DNA of 64,000 nucleotides from Symbiodinium sp. CCMP2592 (taxonomy: Eukaryota; Sar; Dinophyceae; Suessiales; Symbiodiniaceae), in the NCBI GenBank assembly GCA_905221615.1, contig CAJNDT010004502.1, forward strand, positions 215,001 to 279,000, in the 5' to 3' direction. Under the pieces are notes generated by a model. That model searched no databases. It was given only the letters and a program-made list of their open reading frames with translations, and was not told the origin of the DNA. Below, piece after piece: positions 10,482 to 21,771 of the stretch. The first letter of the stretch is position 1. Each line of letters opens with the position of its first letter. A program made the translations under genes and the position numbers.

Positions 10482-10587
10482 AGCTTAGTAGCTGAGTGGA
10501 TACCCTTCACACTTTTGGGTTAACATTACCTACTATAGAACAGAAAGTGTACACTTTTGGGGGCTTATGAACTCAGCAACTAGGTAA
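10482..10587. mobile_element. Palindromic element family J, copy 2
   Basis: Arms AGTAGCTGAGTGGATACCCT and AACTCAGCAACTAGG, core GGTTAACATTACCTACTATA; very close to copy 1. Confidence 0.85.
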
Positions 10588-12189
10588 GTGAGTGAACGGT
10601 AGTTAAGCCTAAAGCGCCAGGTCGTGAAAATCATTCACATGCACTACTCACTACTCCTTACGCTGAAGCCGAATCTAAAACCAGAGTTTCAGCCCTGTCC
10701 ATTCACGAGTCACAGCGAAGAAGAATCGTCACGGAAGAACCGTCACGATCTCCCTACTCACGTCGAAGTGAAGCTTCGAGCAACTATACTCAGGACTCCC
10801 CACAGCACCTCTAGCGACACTACTGCTCAGGCAATTGGATTTTAGGGGATGGCCTGGACGCTAAGTAAACCCTAAACCCTCACAATTTCGGCCTTGAGGT
10901 TTTTAAATTCGCTTGGATTGCTCAGCTTGTCGATTGAAGGGTTCCCCCTGGTAAGCGAACTCTGAAGACCTTAAACCCTAAACCCTAAACCGAATCAAGT
11001 CGCAGCTCTTGGAGACACCCGTATGGACACCCCTTAATCTAACAACCCAAAAAACTCTTCAAACATAGGCCGCTAAACCTGATAAATCACCGTAAAAACC
11101 TCAACCCTAAACATCCCTCAAAGCCTTAACCTGAGATTCGATTAGCCCTGAGCCTTCTACGCTCAAACCCCGAAACCCTTCTGGAACCCTTTTAGACCCC
11201 GTTTTCAAGCAACCCCATAAACCCTGAAAGCCCTAAACCCTAAACGCCTAAACCCTAAACTAATATTCCAAGCTAAGGTATGTCCTTGCTGCGTTTCTGT
11301 CGACTCATTCGGCTGGTCCGGGTTGTGAAAGTCTTCCGCCTCCGCTGCATGAAGGAGAGCCTTTAGCGGTTCCTCTAAGAGGTTCGTTTACCCTAAACCC
11401 TGAATCCTTTTAGGGGTTTATCTATGCTTGCAGTACAGGTTTTGAAGGAGAGTCTTTCAGGGTTCCTCTATAGGGTATGGGGCTAGGAGAGCCTTTGAGG
11501 GTTCCTGCACGGATTCTTTTAAGGGAGGGTCCCCTTAAGGGCCTTGCAGAGGGTTTCTCTCTGCAAGAGAGCCTAGTCAAAATACTTTTTTCAAGGGCCA
11601 CCTGGGTTTGCCTTCAGGGTTTCCTTAAAGGAGAGCGTTTAGAAGTTGGGTTCGGGAAAGGGTTCCCGTAAGGGTTTCTGTAGAGGTTGGCTCCCCGAAA
11701 AGGGGTTCCCTTTTAAGGGTTTCTTCCTGGGTTCCTTTCAGACCTCCTCCAGAGTTTTTGGCTTTATGCTTTATGCGGCTGCCATGCATGCGAGACTTCG
11801 CGAACATGCCTTTTAAGCTGGCCGGATTGCGCATTGGCACAGACTCGAGGTGCTGTCGAAACTTAGGGGCCGTTGGACCCTTATACTCCATACACTTTGT
11901 CCCACTTTCGCCATGTTGTGCTCTATTCCACGGTAGAACCAATGTTGGCTTACCAGGTTGCACCAGAAGGCACCATAAACTACCGCTGGCACCAGTAAAT
12001 ACACCCCACCATACCTGAAAGCATGGCCTGGTGCGCTTGAGAAACCTCCTCGATTCCGGGGAGGCCCGACTGAGATGAGGACCGTGCAGCGGACGCCGGA
12101 GCGACCATAGTTGAGTTTGAGAACATGGGCAGGTTGATGTTGGGGAACATGGAGACCCAGGCGAAGACGTTCTTGGTTCTTCTTCGCAG
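10588..12189. other. No confident gene; telomere-like words and GGGTTCC-rich repeat
   Basis: CCCTAAACC tracts occur near 10868, 10975 and 11228-11262. From 11340 to 11760 there are repeated AGGAGAGCCTTT, AGGGTTCCT and AAGGGTTCC words. A serine/arginine-like reading (about 10680-10800) and a short frame at 11758-11870 were noted, but neither has a domain or a splice pair. Confidence 0.4.
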
Positions 12190-12270
12190 CTGCCTACACA
12201 TTCTCCACCTCGTACATCCCTTTTGCGGAGACCCTGCTGCGCAGAACCTTCAGCAGATGGGGCATGAAGG
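12190..12270 (+). CDS. Exon candidate, unknown protein (IPFAETLL exon)
   Basis: A strong pyrimidine tract (TTCTTGGTTCTTCTTCGCAG) precedes, and AAGG|GTCTCC can act as donor. The 27-codon peptide includes YTFSTSYIPFAETLLRRTFS, has ordinary amino-acid composition and G/C-ending codons, unlike the surrounding repeats. I do not recognise the family. The neighbour at 12420-12541 may belong to the same gene, though the phases as read do not match exactly, so one boundary may be off. Confidence 0.45.
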
Positions 12271-12329
12271 GTCTCCTAACAATTGAGGGTGTGGATGCCC
12301 CGAGAAAGGCGGCACCGAATGATCCCAGA

Positions 12330-12400
12330 TACAATTATGGAATTAGGTCCCAATAGACCATCCCTATTATGGTTTTGGGGACCTAATTCCATAATGGTAA
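12330..12400. mobile_element. Palindromic element family P, copy 1
   Basis: TTATGGAATTAGGTCCCAAT and the inverse around ATAGACCATCCCTATTATGG; lies between two exon candidates, so probably in an intron. Confidence 0.8.
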
Positions 12401-12419
12401 CGTACATGGGAATCTACAG

Positions 12420-12541
12420 TGGAGAGACCAGTGTGCACGTGGGCCCGGCCGATATCAAAGCCGCCAAGGCCTATCCGGTCGTGCGTGATTTCGGCTCCTT
12501 ACGCATCTTTGGCTGCTGTGGACGACGCTACGATTGCCAGG
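12420..12541 (+). CDS. Exon candidate, unknown protein (HVGPADIKAAKAYPVV exon)
   Basis: Preceded by CTACAG; read as GETSVHVGPADIKAAKAY, then VVRDFGSLRIFGCCGRR. The donor would be CCAGG|GCTTTA, a GC donor as in the ankyrin gene at 30 kb. Codons end mostly in G or C. No family recognised; a CC pair and basic end are visible. Confidence 0.5.
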
Positions 12542-13328
12542 GCTTTATGGTTTCGGGGCTTCGGGTTTGGGCTTTAGATTAGGGAGTTCTACGACGTGTT
12601 TTAGTTCACAATAGGGTTCCCGTAGGGTTTCATAGGGTTTAACTTCAGGGGGATCTGAGTACCTGAGTGTAGGGCTCTGGGTGAGTTTCAAGGGTTGTTC
12701 GAGTGTAGGAATTCAGGGTAGAGGGATTGAGGAGTGTATGGTTTCGGGACTTCGGGGTGTCTTTACACCATTTTGATATCACCTCTCTCAGCTTCCACAC
12801 CCCTCCCAGGGATCCTTGTTATGCATGTTATTTAGAGACTCTAGACTCCTTGCTGAAGAGAGCTGTGTAAGCTCTACTAATAAGCATCATTCGATGTTGG
12901 AGAATATTGCTTCATGAAGAAATTCTGGGCTCGCTGAGTTATTGCCAGCACCCAGGAAAGGAAATCTTTTGATCATTTCGGAAGTCGGGGACTATAAAAA
13001 CAGGGACTCCGCTCGAGCTGATGCACAGTGTGATGGTATGGACCGACAAGGACGATTAGGATGAGAATGAGAAGGGTGCAAAGCCGAATCCAGACGTCTG
13101 GTACATATGTGGTGAAGCCACTACAAGAATCCCAAATTAAATTCTAGACCCCACTGCCTCGAACCAGAAAGCCCTAGCACTAAACACAATGGATAAGCCT
13201 GTCACACTCTGGTATCAAATCTCGCAGGAGCTGCGACTGATGGTCAAAGGCAGGCACTGATACCGTAATATGCACCTTTGTACAAGGCGTATCAGTGTGC
13301 ACTCGTAGCGGCCATTCGCTCAGGGGAA
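12542..13328. other. No confident gene
   Basis: Repeat-like GGGTTTC/GGTTTAGG words to about 12770. A possible short exon at 13049-13130 reads DENEKGAKPNPDVWYICG after GATTAG, but it lacks a convincing donor. Confidence 0.35.
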
Positions 13329-13329
13329 C

Positions 13330-13441
13330 ACCTATAGTCTCCATTGTAGTTCCTTCTTTTGGTTGACCAATTTTATGGTTAGGATCCTATAATATAGTTT
13401 TCGGTCAACCCAAAAAAGGAACTACAATGGAGACTATAGGC
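13330..13441. mobile_element. Palindromic element family F, copy 2
   Basis: CCTATAGTCTCCATTGTAGT to ACTACAATGGAGACTATAGG, core GGATCCTATAATATAG; the arms are nearly perfect. Confidence 0.9.
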
Positions 13442-13977
13442 AGTATCCAGGAACGCTATGCACCAGAGAATCAAGGCTTACGAAATACGCTATGCCACGT
13501 TATGGCATCTAGTATCCAGGCAGCACCACTATGAGGTAAAATTATTGTGAGGTTACCTAAACCCTTGCCCCGCGGCCCTGAACCTAACAAGAGTGCCATA
13601 AGATTCCCTAAACTTTAAACCCTAAACCCTAAGATTCACTGTTGCGGAGTACGGGCTAAAGCTGTGTTCCTAGCCCCCCGTTGCCCTCGAGGATGCCGAC
13701 ATACTAAGGACGAAAAATGAGGGTTTAAGGTTCATATACCATATAGGAACTCATAGTATAAGGGTATAAGGCCCTTACTTTTAAGGGTCTTTCGGTCTTT
13801 GAGGATGTCGGGTTCCGGAGTTTGGAACTCAGGGTTTAAGGGTTGCAGTTTGAAGGTTTTTTTTTAGGGTTTAGAGCTTCAGGTAATGTAGGGGCCTGAT
13901 TAAGAAACCCTGGGCCTATAACCCCAAAATAGTAGGATTCATATAAGGAACCCCAAAAAAACCGTGGCACCACCACA

Positions 13978-14206
13978 AGAGAGGCTGCAACTGCAGAGGC
14001 AGCCTCAGCTGCTGCTGTGGAGGGCGAGGCTGCGGCAAAGGCGTCGGTGCCATCCACCGCCGCAGGCAGCGCTGAAGGAGCATCAAGTCAGGCCCCAGCG
14101 TACATCAAGGCGGTGGAGACGGATGCCATGTCCATGATGGAGGATGTCTTGCTGCTGTATCAGAAGGTGATCGGAAAGCAGGACGTCGTGCCGGATGCGT
14201 TCCAGG
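13978..14206 (+). CDS. Exon candidate, alanine-rich then helical, unknown
   Basis: Open from about 13978: an alanine-rich stretch (REAATAEAASAAAVEGEAAA), then AYIKAVETDAMSMMEDVLLL and YQKVIGKQDVVPDAFQ. GC-rich with coding-like codon use. After about 14200 two frames stay open. One reads GVRSSGPNAKSMVYVLPPPK to a TAA at 14389; the other reads RSTIAVALRTLATSGPLENV. So an intron or a frameshift probably lies near 14200. Similar A/E-rich leaders are common in dinoflagellate proteins; no domain is recognised. Confidence 0.45.
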
Positions 14207-14624
14207 CCGGCGTTCGGTCCTCTGGCCCAAACGCGAAGTCGATGGTGTATGTTCTCCCGCCACCGAAGCACAATCGCGGTCGCCCTCAGAACCTTGGCTA
14301 CTTCGGGCCCTTTGGAGAATGTGGGCCTGCAGCTAGAGGGCCTCCACGGATGGCGCTCCAAATCAGGTCCCTCATTCCGCCGTCTTTCTAAGAATTCCGT
14401 AATCCCTAAAAGTCCAAGTAGTTCCTATTTATGGTTTTTGGTACCTAAAAAGACCCTAAAGAAGTTGAGCTTGCAACATCCTCCAGAGTGGTGTTCCTAC
14501 ATTACCTGGGGCTTGTAGGGTCGACGGGGTGTAGAGTTCAGGGATTGTCTGTGCGTTTGTGTTTCAGTGGCGACCGGAGCAAAAACAGTGGTTTAGGGTT
14601 TAGGGGTTTGGGGTTTAGGGGTGT

Positions 14625-14800
14625 GCCATCAGGACCACCGGATGATTTGGTATGAGGTTAGCAAAAGATGTTTTAGGGTTTCGGGCCATTGGTGCAAGAT
14701 CCCAATGTCTCAGCTCTCGATGCCTACAGAACCAGCGACAGGAGGAGACATTTGTCGGAGCAGTGTCTTGTGCTCCACAAAGAGATCTAGAGAAAAGAGA
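14625..14800 (+). CDS. Weak exon candidate
   Basis: One frame around 14692-14795 reads VQDPNVSALDAYRTSDRRRH and then LSEQCLVLHKEI before TAG. Composition is protein-like but no acceptor is clear and no domain is seen. Confidence 0.25.
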
Positions 14801-14986
14801 GATCAACATAGAAGTGCAATGAGCCGCGGTTAGATCGCAAGCCATTGGACACCTGCTGCGAAACCTTAACCCGAAACACTTATAATCCCGTGACCCCCAG
14901 CAAGTTTGTAACACTCCCCAGTGGAACCAAGTGCCCTAGGAGCCTGCACCCCGAGCTCCAACGTCCAAGTTCAGTACAGTCTAAAG

Positions 14987-15090
14987 CACTGTGGAAGGCC
15001 TCGTTGCCGGCTTCCGCACACTATGCCTATCTTTCGTGCTTCTCGTGGCGGTTCTCTATGTGATCTCTGGCTTTGCTACAATGACGATTG
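14987..15090 (+). CDS. Exon: ion-transport channel, S4-S5 linker and S5-like helix
   Basis: Reads TVEGLVAGFRTLCLSFVLLV then AVLYVISGFATMTIG. A basic amphipathic start (GLVAGFRTL) runs into a roughly 20-residue helix, the layout of an S4-S5 linker plus S5 in Ion_trans channels. From memory of dinoflagellate channels, V/TEG-L-A-G-x-R-T-L followed by F-LL-LYVI-GFATMTIG is a familiar pattern; not searched. The acceptor is probably TAAAG|C at 14986 and the donor GATTG|GCATCT, again GC. The S1-like exon at 4906-4978 is 10 kb upstream on the same strand. Pore loop and voltage sensor were not found. Confidence 0.6.
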
Positions 15091-15239
15091 GCATCTTGGC
15101 TTTAGGAACCATGCCTCCGGCACCGATTCCTGAACCTGCTTTGACCTTTGGCTGTACGGTTTGGGGCGGAGAGTTGAAGCTTATGAGATGTCACTTAGTA
15201 AGCCAACTCCCGGTCCTACTGGCAGGTTAGGCATCCTTC

Positions 15240-15360
15240 AATGTCACCATGTGTTTTATGTGTACACACATACATGTAAACATGCATACCTGCATACACA
15301 CATACACACGTACGGATATAATGCATACATAGACATGGAGATGTAGGCCATTTTCTACAT
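15240..15360. repeat. ACATACA microsatellite, first part
   Basis: TACACACATACATGTAAACATG-type words follow the possible end of the channel exon region. Confidence 0.75.
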
Positions 15361-15361
15361 C

Positions 15362-15365
<4 letters not shown>

Positions 15366-15400
<35 letters not shown>
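15366..15400. repeat. (TA)n microsatellite
   Basis: About 17 uninterrupted AT units. Confidence 0.95.
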
Positions 15401-15402
<2 letters not shown>

Positions 15403-15583
15403 TGTGTTTACACATATACACACATGCATACATATTCATGCAAACAGGAACCATCGCATTGCAGGCCCGAGTTTGAAGCTGCATACATATACACATACAT
15501 ACATTTATACATATACACATGTACATACCTATGTGAATATATATATATATACACATATATATATATAGGTATGTAAACATACC
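15401..15583. repeat. ACATAC/TATACA microsatellite, second part
   Basis: CATATACACACATGCATACA-type words and a further ATATATATATAT stretch at 15538-15566. Open frames here encode only Tyr/Met/Cys/Ile low complexity. Confidence 0.85.
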
Positions 15584-15998
15584 GAGAATCAGAATCACAA
15601 ACGGTAAGCTGTAGTCTCAGAGAGTAACTGACCAAGTCAGGTAGAAATGTAGATCCTGCTCTTGCTCTGGCAATGTCCTCCGGTTTCGGCCCGTGTTAGA
15701 CCGCATCGTCGTCACATAGATGTTCTGTGGTGGGATTCATGCAGATCGGTATGGAGACCGTCTTAAACAAACTGTTATCACTGTACCTCTGGTGCACCCT
15801 CAAAATGGAACTCTGATGGGAACAACGTGCGACTGCTATCCGTGGGCAGAGCAAGGTAGTGATACGACAACAAGTTTACTAATCTGATTTCGATTCCTCC
15901 TATGACTGTTTTTTTCGTTCCGGTGCTTAGTAGTACGAGTATTTACCACCTAAGGTAGTGATCTCCGCACCACGGAGATGGGTGCCTCGGCAAAGGGT

Positions 15999-16020
15999 GC
16001 TTGGAGGACCATGGGACTTA
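15999..16020 (+). mobile_element. Family A half-element
   Basis: Only the left arm, GCTTGGAGGACCATGGGACT, is present; AAGGGATCTATAAGGG words follow. Confidence 0.6.
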
Positions 16021-16081
16021 GGGTTCCTTTAAAAGGGATCTATAAGGGTTCCTATAATGGGATCTACAAGGGTTCAAGGTC

Positions 16082-16286
16082 TACTTGGAGGAACATGGGA
16101 CTTACCAGGAAAGTATGGTTCAACGTTTCGTGCTCGGGTTTCGGGTTTCTTTTCCAGGGTTGTTTAGGGGCTTAGGGTTTAGGGTAGTCAGTGAGGATAT
16201 CAGTACCTTACTTGGGGCTTTACATCAACAGAAGTATGGTTTCCTTACGTATACCCCTAGTTACTAAGTCCCATGATCCTTTCGAA
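16082..16286 (+). mobile_element. Family A copy 5, core replaced
   Basis: Left arm TACTTGGAGGAACATGGGAC and right arm TTACTAAGTCCCATGATCCT are separated by about 160 bp that includes TTAGGGTTTAGGG. So the core was expanded, or two copies recombined. Confidence 0.65.
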
Positions 16287-16734
16287 GGGCCTCATAGGGG
16301 TTCCCTGAAGGGCTTCCCTAGTTTGGTGGATTTGAGGGGTCAGGGAGAAGAGGTCTGGGTTTGGCGTTTGGTGGATCTCAGAATTCGAGGATAGTTTGGC
16401 GCAAGAGACCAAAAGCCGGAAACCGAGTTGCTCGTGAGGGTTTGGGGTTTAGGGGTTCGGAGTTTAGGGGGGGTTTCGGGGTTTAGGGTCTGCCGGTTTG
16501 GCTGTAGGGGTTTATGGTTTAGAGTTTCGGTTCCCGCTGGGAGCAGTCAGACACTGATGGAATGAGGGCCCAAGAACATGTCAGTTGAGCGACCATCTGA
16601 TGCAGACTCGAGAGCATAGTCGGCAGCCGCGATTCCGCACGCACTTCAAGCCGTACACCATGTAACGCCACGGCAACCGCAAAAGTCCAAAGCCGTAACC
16701 ATCCATTCCTATGTGCACAACGGCGCCCACCTCG

Positions 16735-16867
16735 TAGCAGCTGTAACAACAACCACAACAACAACTCTTCTACACCTCGTCGGGCTGTTCCTACTGCCAC
16801 CACCAGCAGCAGCACCAGCACCACCAGCACCAGCATCAGCACTTCCACCACCACCACCACCACCACC

Positions 16868-16898
<31 letters not shown>

Positions 16899-17155
16899 CC
16901 ACCACCACCACCACCACCACCACCACCACCGCCACCACAACCACAACCACAACCACAACCACAACCACTACCACCACCAGCACCACCAGCACCACAACAA
17001 CAACAACAAGTACTACTACTACTAGAACTACAACTGGAACTACAATGCAACTAAAACTACAACTACCACTACAGCTAGAACTACCACAACCGATCACTAC
17101 CACTGCGATTACGACGACGACGACTACTATTACTACTGCTACTACTTCTGACGAC
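16735..17155. repeat. Trinucleotide-rich block, (CCA)n with (ACA), (ACT) and (GAC) flanks
   Basis: A nearly pure ACC run spans about 16845-16930. Flanks are AACCACAACC, AACAACAACA, CTACTACTA and GACGACGAC. Open frames on both strands encode Pro, Val, Gly or Thr homopolymers and are not genes. Confidence 0.93.
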
Positions 17156-17782
17156 AGCGACTTTTGCCAGCAGTATGCTGCGAGTTCAACGACGATATTG
17201 CTAAGTCCTCTGTGCTATCCGAGGCTTGATGATTCATTTTGAGACTGTGCCGGCGTGTTCTGGCAGCGCTGTGATTGTGGGAGTTGCGGGCTTGGCCCTC
17301 CCTAAACCCTAACATCCTCAAGCTCCAACAATCGGCAAAAACGCCGGGCGCCAAGCCCCAAGCACCATGAATATAGACATAATAGTGTAGGGAAGTATGA
17401 GGAGCCCGAAGGAACAGTTTCTGCAGTTATTCAGTTTACCAAGCCGTCTCTATGTTCAAAACCAGGGTTTGTAATCGTACCTCCTGCATTCGGAGACACA
17501 TGGCCCATGTCCAGAGCGATGGAGTAGTTTTTGCTTGTCCTCAGTAAGATAAACTTTCGGGCTAACGGGTTCAGGGTACCCGACCGTTGAATGTCTGCCG
17601 GCTATCACACCCATGCCGATCAAGTTGCTTGCGCTGCTGACAGTGGTAGCAACTCAACAACACAAAGGTCAGTAGCTGCCCTAAAACTTCAACCCCTAAA
17701 CCCCTAAACTCTAAACCCTAGAATGGCTCTCGATCAGAAGGGCTGGGGAGAACTCTTAGTCTGCAAGGCTACAAACAGAAGC

Positions 17783-17903
17783 TACTTAAAGGATCATGGG
17801 GCTTGGTAACTAGGGTTATACTTAGGGTAACTATGCTTATAACGACGTATAACCCCAATTAAGGTACTTATAACCTTACTTACTAAGTCCCGTGATTCTT
17901 TAC
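17783..17903 (-). mobile_element. Palindromic element family A, copy 6
   Basis: Left TACTTAAAGGATCATGGGGC, right TAAGTCCCGTGATTCTTTAC; inner GGTAACTAGGG on the left shows the inverted orientation. Confidence 0.88.
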
Positions 17904-18040
17904 ACAGAAGTCGGCAAGGACGAGAGCCCAAGCTGGATTGTATCCTTCGCACTGAAGCCACGAACCCAGGTCCATGTTTACGGCCTTTCTGTGCTTTGCC
18001 GGCGAGTGCATTGATCGTTCAGGAGCCGACTCTTCGGTTG

Positions 18041-18371
18041 TAGACCCTACTACCCTACCCTACTACCCTATCCTACCCCACTCTACCCCACTACCCTACC
18101 CTACCCTACTACCCTACCCTACCCTACTACCCTACCCTACCCTACTACCCTATCCTACCCCACTCTACCCTACTACCCTACCCTACCCTACTACCCTACC
18201 CTATCCTACCCCACTCTACCCTACTACCCTACCCTACCCTACTACCCTACACTACCCTGCCCTACTACCCGACCCTACCCCACTCTACCCTACCCTACCC
18301 TACCCCACTCTACCCTACCCTACTACCCTGCCCTACTGCCCTACCCTACCCCACTCTACCCTTCCCTACCC
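18041..18371. repeat. CCCTA pentamer satellite
   Basis: CTACC/CCCTA repeats, organised in higher-order units of about 60 bp with TACTACCCTA and TATCCTACCCCACTC variants. It is a pentamer, distinct from the TTTAGGG heptamers elsewhere in the window. The open frame across it (17974-18396) is artefactual beyond about 18040. Confidence 0.93.
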
Positions 18372-18679
18372 TCCCCTTCGGGGCTTTGGGTTCTAGATCT
18401 GGTCTGGGATCATTATTGAACTAGCTCGACAGGCGCTTGGCACAGTTTACGATTACCTAAGAATGCCTAAACCTCAACATCAGAAGCAGCTAGACCCAGG
18501 TCGCCGTAAGCACCCAACATGCATGCCCGAACTATTCATTGACATGGATGGTCACGTGTGCTCTCGAAGACCGCGCTGGGCAAGTGTTTTGGGGCTCTTT
18601 CGAGGGTCCGAAGTCGAAGTCAGCCTCTGTCGTGTTTAGGAGCGTTCATTTTATACCTCAACACTAGTTAAGCCCTAGA

Positions 18680-18801
18680 CTAAGGATCAATGGACTTGGT
18701 AACCAGGGTTATAAGTAGGGTAACTATACTTATAACTACTTATAACCCCCCAATTATGGGACTTATATCCTTACTTACTAAGTCCCATGATCCTTTAAGT
18801 A
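18680..18801 (-). mobile_element. Palindromic element family A, copy 7
   Basis: Left ACTAAGGATCAATGGACTTG, right AGTCCCATGATCCTTTAAGT. Confidence 0.85.
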
Positions 18802-18868
18802 CAGTCTTGCTGTTGCAGACTGCGGTTTGGTCCCGAGCCCTCGGCTCTGAAGTGGTAGCTGCAGGGAT

Positions 18869-18965
18869 TACAGTAGAAGCCAGAAAGTTGGAATATCATT
18901 ATCGTAACCCCTTTAAGGTAAATTATAGGGGATCCTACCATTAATCCATATTCCAACTTTCTGGA
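18869..18965. mobile_element. Palindromic element, family I-like variant (copy 5)
   Basis: Tip AGTAGAAGCCAGAAAGTTGG as in family I, but the core (CCCCTTTAAGGTAAATTATA, GGGGATCC) differs; the right arm is CCAACTTTCTGGAGTTCC. Confidence 0.65.
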
Positions 18966-19181
18966 GTTCCCTTTAGGCTTCACGGTTCAGGGTCTGACGA
19001 AGCCCAAACGGCTTTCTAGTAGGGTCCTGAAGCTTGCAAGCCCGAAATCCTGAGACCCCTTAAGCCCAAGCCACTCCCCCAACCCGTTTCCGAAACCTGA
19101 TATTCCAGACTCGACTTTCGACAGTATTTCCGAATTTCCCCAGCGGCTAGATCTTTGCAAACCCTTGCGGTGCAGGTCTCC

Positions 19182-19301
19182 TACTTGGAGGATCATGGGA
19201 CCTAGTGAGGTTATAAGTACTTTAAGTAGGGTTATAAGTAGTTATAAGTATAGTTACCCTAATTGTAACCCTAGCTACTAAGTCCCATGATCCTTCAAGT
19301 A
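19182..19301 (+). mobile_element. Palindromic element family A, copy 8
   Basis: Left TACTTGGAGGATCATGGGAC, right CCCATGATCCTTCAAGTA. Confidence 0.9.
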
Positions 19302-19378
19302 GGGGTGGCAGCAATCTACCATGTTCCGGGTGTATATAGCTAGGTTCTGAGCCGCTAAGCCCTGAGGATGAGGCGCCC

Positions 19379-19448
19379 ACGGTTTAGGGTTTAGGGTTAA
19401 GGGTTTAGGGTTAAGGGTTAAGGGTTTAGGGTTTAGGGTTAAGGGTAT
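19379..19448. repeat. Telomere-like (TTTAGGG)n
   Basis: Mixed TTTAGGG and TTAAGGG heptamers in one orientation. Confidence 0.9.
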
Positions 19449-19559
19449 GTAAGTCCTAAAACCCTGACCCTCAAGACCCATAAAATCCGGAAGAAACCTG
19501 CTCACCCCTAGAAAGCCAGACGACCACCCTTACGGCAAGACCCACTTTCTTTTGAACAG

Positions 19560-20756
19560 TTTATAAGCCGCTAAATCGAAAGATGCCCTAAACTTCCTAA
19601 TCCGAACTCCCTAAGCCTAAACTCGCTAAATTCCCTGAGCCCTGAATCCCGGAACGCGCTTTCTCTCCAGACAACCACCCTTATGGCAGGAACCGTTTTC
19701 TCTTATAAGGAAACCCTGAACTCCCTGAAACTCTAAACTCCCTGAACCCGATTCCCTAAACTCCCTAAACCCTAAACTCCATCGTTCCCTTTCTTTCCAG
19801 GAAGGCCGATCCCGACTCTGATGGCTGAAACTTACGGCTTTCCCTTTGTGATGGGGTACGTCGTGCCACTCGGCTCGGTGAGATTTCTGGAGGGGTTTAG
19901 GGAGTGTAGGTTTTAGGGTTCAAGGAGTTTACTGGTGTTTGGAGTTTAGGGAGTTTAGGGAATTCATGGAATTTAGGGGGTTTAGGTTTAGGGCTAGGGT
20001 TTAGGGTGTACTGGTTTTGGCTTCGTGGTTTGGAGTTTAGGGGGTTGAGGGCTGAGGGAGTTTCTGAGGCCGCGCCGCTCGGTTCGGGGGGGCGTTTAAG
20101 GTTCAGTGAGTGAGCCTTCTTTAAAACTAAACTAACCATTGATATTGGAGGAGCTAAGGAGCCAGGGGTGATGATAATCCCTACTTAATAAGGAGCTAAA
20201 GAGCCAAGGGAACCCCAAAACCATTGGTTAGTAAATTTTTGGCTGGTTTAGGGAGTTAAAAGGTTTCAGGGTTTGGGAGTTTAGGGAGTTTAGGTCTTAG
20301 GGTTTAGGGACTGTAGTGTTTAACAAGTTTTAGGAAATGGAGGGAGTTTAGAGGGTTCAGGCTTTGGGGTTTGGAACACAGGAAGCTAGGAATGTTTCTG
20401 TTTGGGGGATTTGAATACGAGGCTTTAGGGCTGAGAGCTTCGGGTTTAGGTAGGGTAAGTTGGAAGGGCAGGGTTTCCGGTTTCCTAGTGATGCTCTACG
20501 GAAGTTTTGAGAGTTCCCACTCAACTACACCATAGACCTCTGTTTTGGCAATATTGACAAAATTCATAACATGGGGTCATACCCTGAACCATAAGTGGTA
20601 AACCCTAAGATCATCCTTATCGCCGCTAAACCGTCAGCCCTGAACCCCCAAACCTTAAACTCCTGGACCCTAAACCCTACACCGTAAACCCCTAAACCTT
20701 GAACCCCTAAGCCTTAAACCCCTAAACCCGCAACCCTAAACCCTATACTCCATAAA
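19560..20756. other. Degenerate CCCTAAAC / GGGAGTTTAGG region, no gene recognised
   Basis: First half is CCTGAACTCCCTAAAC-type (minus-sense), second half GGAGTTTAGGGAGTTTAGGG (plus-sense). Between them a short palindrome with TAAGGAGCCA...AGGAGCTAAAGAGCCA and ACTAACCA/TGGTTAGT arms spans about 20129-20231. Confidence 0.5.
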
Positions 20757-20870
20757 CCTTGAAGGTTCATCGGTAGTTATAGCTGGAGTTATATGTCCCG
20801 TAATATGGGTCATCATTATAGCTTGCCCTACTTATAACCCCACTTATAACTACCCCTGAATCTCCAAGTA
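20757..20870. mobile_element. Palindromic element family B, copy 3
   Basis: AAGGTTCATCGGTAGTTATA on the left, TAACTACCCCTGAATCTCCA on the right. Confidence 0.8.
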
Positions 20871-21060
20871 GCCTCCTGAAGCCTGAGGAGCTACATGTTG
20901 GTCTCCATGGGCCACCGGGCTGCACGGATTTGAGGGCTGTCCGTCGCCTCGTGTCGGCCTTCTTTTTCGTAGGGCGTAGGGTTCAGTTAGGGTTTAGTTG
21001 GGGTTTAGCTAGGGTTTAGTTCAGAGTTCAAGGTTACCAGGCCAGGTTAAGGCTTAGAAA

Positions 21061-21420
21061 TTGGTCGGATTCAAGATCGAGTTTGGGTTTAGTATTGAAT
21101 CAGTATTGCTTGTGACGCTCTTGGACGGTGGCGACGCAGGCAGGGCTTTGTCCTCAGCAGCCTGGATTCCCGGTAATCCCTCCAGTATGAATAACTCAGC
21201 CTACCCTCTAGCTTTTACACCTGCCCGTTTAATGTATGACCCATACAAGCCGAGGGCATACCTGAAAAACAAACTTAGGTTGTGTAGGGTGCAGGTCGAG
21301 TCCAAGAACACTGAAACTCCACTTTGCTGTTCTCTGAGTGTAGAACCGTAGAAGGGGTTCAGAAGCCAGCCGCCTCTCACACTTTGCTCGAAACCCGAAA
21401 TCAAAGCCGAGCGCCCTGAA
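21061..21420. other. Open frame without recognised domain
   Basis: A 96-codon + frame (21061-21351) contains PLAFTPARLMYDPYKPRAYL. It has no acceptor, domain or codon bias that I would defend. Confidence 0.25.
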
Positions 21421-21439
21421 ACCCCTACACCCTATAGAT

Positions 21440-21705
21440 CCCTGATTGAACCCTTACTTATGGATCCCTTCAAAGGAGCCCCTATAGATCCCTGATAGAA
21501 CCCTTACTTATGGATCCCTTTAAAGGAGCCCCTAAAGATCCCCCTTTAAGGGAACCCCCCTTACTGATGGATCCCTTTAAAGGAACCCCTAAAGATCCCC
21601 CTTTAAGGGAACCCCCCTTACTTAGGGATCCCTTTAAAGGAGCCCCTAGGGATCCCTTTAAGGGAACCCCTAGGGATCCCTAGGGATCCCTTTAAGGGAA
21701 CCGGC
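21440..21705. repeat. GGATCCCTTTAA tandem array
   Basis: Six or more imperfect units of about 50 bp shortening to about 20 bp: GGATCCCTTTAAAGGAGCCC, AGATCCCCCTTTAAGGG and TAGGGATCCC. The unit is itself nearly palindromic. Confidence 0.85.
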
Positions 21706-21771
21706 GATACCCTAATCTGCGGGGATCGGAAGCTCCGGCCTTCTTCCGGGTCAGATCTTTGGCTCAGGATT

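Noticed and set aside
16519..17242. Long Val-, Pro-, Gly- or Gln/Thr-rich open frames
   Set aside because: Translations of (CCA)n and related triplets; no unique sequence supports a gene.
17974..18396. 140-codon frame with LPYPT repeats
   Set aside because: Translation of the CCCTA satellite; only the first 20 or so codons lie outside it.
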